This document shows, piece by piece, positions 26,052-27,545 of a stretch of 27,545 nt of DNA (positions within the stretch are counted from its first letter, which is position 1; every line of letters starts with the position of its first letter). This stretch comes from Oscillospiraceae bacterium (GTDB lineage Bacteria > Bacillota > Clostridia > UMGS1840 > HGM11507), in NCBI GenBank assembly GCA_015068525.1, contig SVKJ01000018.1, positions 1-27,545 of the forward strand, given 5' to 3'. The position numbers were made by a program, and so were the translations under genes. A model generated the notes under the pieces. It was not told the DNA's origin, made no database searches, and worked only from the letters and a program-made list of their open reading frames with translations.

Positions 26052-27545
26052 TTATTCCCCTTTCCCGAAATGATTACAATACTGCCCGGGTGTAATCTTT
26101 TCATATCTTTTAAATACTCTTATAAAGGCATTTGAATTATTGTAACCAAGTTCGGCAGCAACTTGTGCAACAATTTTACCTTGTTTTAACATTTCTTTTG
26201 CAACAGCTATTCTTTCTTTATGAATATAATCAAGAATACTTATACCCGTCTGGATTCTGAAAAGTTTGGATATATACGCTCCTGAAAGCCCAAAGTAATC
26301 AGCTATAATAGATACATTTATATCCGGATTTTTAAAGTTAAGTCTTATATATTGTTCTATTTTTTTAGAAAGATTTGCTGCATTGTTTGCAGAAACCGAG
26401 CCGTTATATTCACATATTTTCTTAAACACGTTTAATATACTCTCTTTCATTTCTGTTATTGTGTTTGAATCCATAATTTCATCTATAATACTTGATTCGT
26501 CAAGAAGATAGATTTCTTCATTATCTTCATCAATCTTTGGAAGTATGCGAAGAATTGTGTTTAAAACGTCAAAAATAAAGCATTTTGCAATTTGTACTGG
26601 GACAACTTTATTTTTAAAATTTGTATCGAAAATTTCGTTGATTATATTACATATTTCGGTAAAGTCGCCTGTTTTTGCATAATTTATAATCAGTTGTTCT
26701 TTTTCGAGAGAATAAACTACAGTTCCGCTAAGTCCCTCTATAAGTTTATAGTCAATAACACTTCCCGTTCCGTAAATAAATTTATATAAAAGTGCGTCCT
26801 GTGCTTCTTTGTATGAAATATTTACTTCTTTTTCGCTGAATTTTATGGTGCCCAGGGATATTGTAACAGTTAAGTTGAATTTTTCTTTATAAAATTCAAC
26901 TGCTTGTTTTAAAGTATTTAATATATCCTCTGTACCTGTATTTCCGGGGAAGTTGATTATAGCAGTTATTATCCCGTCAATTCTTATAATTTCAGCACCC
27001 AAAAGTTCAGAAAGCGTATTTGCTATAATGAAATAAGCATCATAATATTTTTCAGATTGGTTTCTTATACTTTCTTCAAAAAATATATTTTCGTACTTGT
27101 CAACACTTATAGCGGCAACGATGTAGTTTTCATATTCAAAATAATTTTTAATATCTTCGCTTTTTTGTATACTTGAATTTAAACTCTCGCCCCTTAAAAT
27201 ACTTCTTAAGTAAGCATCTTTTTTATCATCTTTTACCTGAGAGATGATTTTGTTTAATTTTTCGTTTGTTGAAATAGATTCTAAAATATTTTTATTTATA
27301 TATTCAAGTTCGTTTTTTATATCTTTATGTTCTCCGAAAAGATTAACGATTTTTTTAATCTCTCCGTAGTTTCGCATTGTAAATTTATAAATAATAAATA
27401 ACCCTGCAAAGAGCGCAATGATCCACCCTAACAAAAGAATGTTTTTTAATGAATTTGTACTGTCTAAGTACGAGGAAGCGGGAATTATCATAACATATTT
27501 CCAGTCGGTAATATCCGAATTTAAAAATGTTACCATATAGTTTTG
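26052..27545 (-). CDS. Membrane-bound Cache/AraC-type transcriptional regulator (5' end outside window)
   Basis: The minus-strand frame is open through the right edge (codons for Gln-Asn-Tyr precede the first visible Met), so the N-terminus is missing. Visible parts: the end of an extracellular sensor domain (ITDWKYVMIIP, typical of Cache domains), a membrane segment (LLLGWIIALFAGLFIIYKF), a HAMP-free linker, a cytoplasmic middle domain resembling those of AraC-type sensor-regulators, and a C-terminal AraC helix-turn-helix pair of about 100 residues (INVSIIADYFGLSGAYISKLF, then GYNNSNAFIRVFKRYEKITPGQY). Role: a one-component sensor that detects an outside ligand, often a glycan fragment, and activates nearby genes. 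It leads the operon of SLH proteins, which are its likely targets. Confidence 0.88.
   Translation of the reverse strand, partial: QNYMVTFLNSDITDWKYVMIIPASSYLDSTNSLKNILLLGWIIALFAGLFIIYKFTMRNYGEIKKIVNLFGEHKDIKNELEYINKNILESISTNEKLNKIISQVKDDKKDAYLRSILRGESLNSSIQKSEDIKNYFEYENYIVAAISVDKYENIFFEESIRNQSEKYYDAYFIIANTLSELLGAEIIRIDGIITAIINFPGNTGTEDILNTLKQAVEFYKEKFNLTVTISLGTIKFSEKEVNISYKEAQDALLYKFIYGTGSVIDYKLIEGLSGTVVYSLEKEQLIINYAKTGDFTEICNIINEIFDTNFKNKVVPVQIAKCFIFDVLNTILRILPKIDEDNEEIYLLDESSIIDEIMDSNTITEMKESILNVFKKICEYNGSVSANNAANLSKKIEQYIRLNFKNPDINVSIIADYFGLSGAYISKLFRIQTGISILDYIHKERIAVAKEMLKQGKIVAQVAAELGYNNSNAFIRVFKRYEKITPGQYCNHFGKGE

Noticed and set aside
1..27545. CRISPR array, rRNA genes or IS transposase
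   Set aside because: I found no regularly spaced direct repeats, no rRNA-like sequence and no transposase reading frame in the window.

Overview
The window looks like chromosome from a low-GC, anaerobic, Gram-positive bacterium of the Clostridia. The evidence is AT-rich sequence with AGGAGG-type ribosome sites, a HydF maturase for [FeFe] hydrogenase, S-layer-homology (SLH) cell-wall proteins, Sec signal peptides and a lipoprotein, and a Pel-type exopolysaccharide operon without the Gram-negative outer-membrane genes pelB and pelC. I cannot name the species.

Layout. (1) 1-2424, plus strand: the right end of an integrated mobile element. It holds two small unrecognised genes, a 58-residue ORF, and a 547-residue large serine recombinase whose last codons run through the terminator and 3' end of a host tRNA-Ser(GCU) gene. 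(2) 2363-2691, minus strand: tRNA-Ser(UGA) then tRNA-Ser(GCU), with a consensus promoter and an intrinsic terminator. (3) 2746-3072: a probable promoter, then a 275-bp non-coding element with 27-28 bp terminal inverted repeats, lying in the leader of the next gene. (4) 3102-16572, plus strand: hydF, and 15 bases later a tightly packed cluster: a PelD-like c-di-GMP receptor fused to an HD-GYP domain, pelE, a PelA-type deacetylase, pelF, pelG, a CotH-type lipoprotein kinase, a VTC-domain protein, a DUF4956 membrane protein and a HAD phosphatase, closed by a terminator at 16609. (5) 16732-19002, plus strand: a secreted esterase with two discoidin (F5/8 C) modules. (6) 19024-19105: twin terminators between convergent units. 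(7) 27545-19131, minus strand: a compact operon with a membrane-bound Cache/AraC-type regulator (5' end outside the window), two large SLH surface proteins, a secreted beta-rich protein and a 46-residue peptide gene.

How the genes work together. In the pel unit, PelF should polymerise and PelG and the PelD/PelE membrane complex should export a hexosamine-type polymer, which the PelA-like protein partly deacetylates outside the membrane. The C-terminal GGDEF fold of PelD has lost its catalytic signature but keeps an RxxD inhibitory site five residues upstream, the hallmark of a c-di-GMP receptor. An apparently intact HD-GYP phosphodiesterase sits at the other end of the same chain, so one protein may both sense and destroy c-di-GMP. 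CotH, VTC and DUF4956 are translationally coupled to or tightly packed behind the pel genes and suggest an extra phosphate- or kinase-based step. The minus-strand operon and the esterase describe an S-layer-linked carbohydrate-binding surface. The esterase and the 467-residue protein share a C-terminal module of about 110 residues that I do not recognise.
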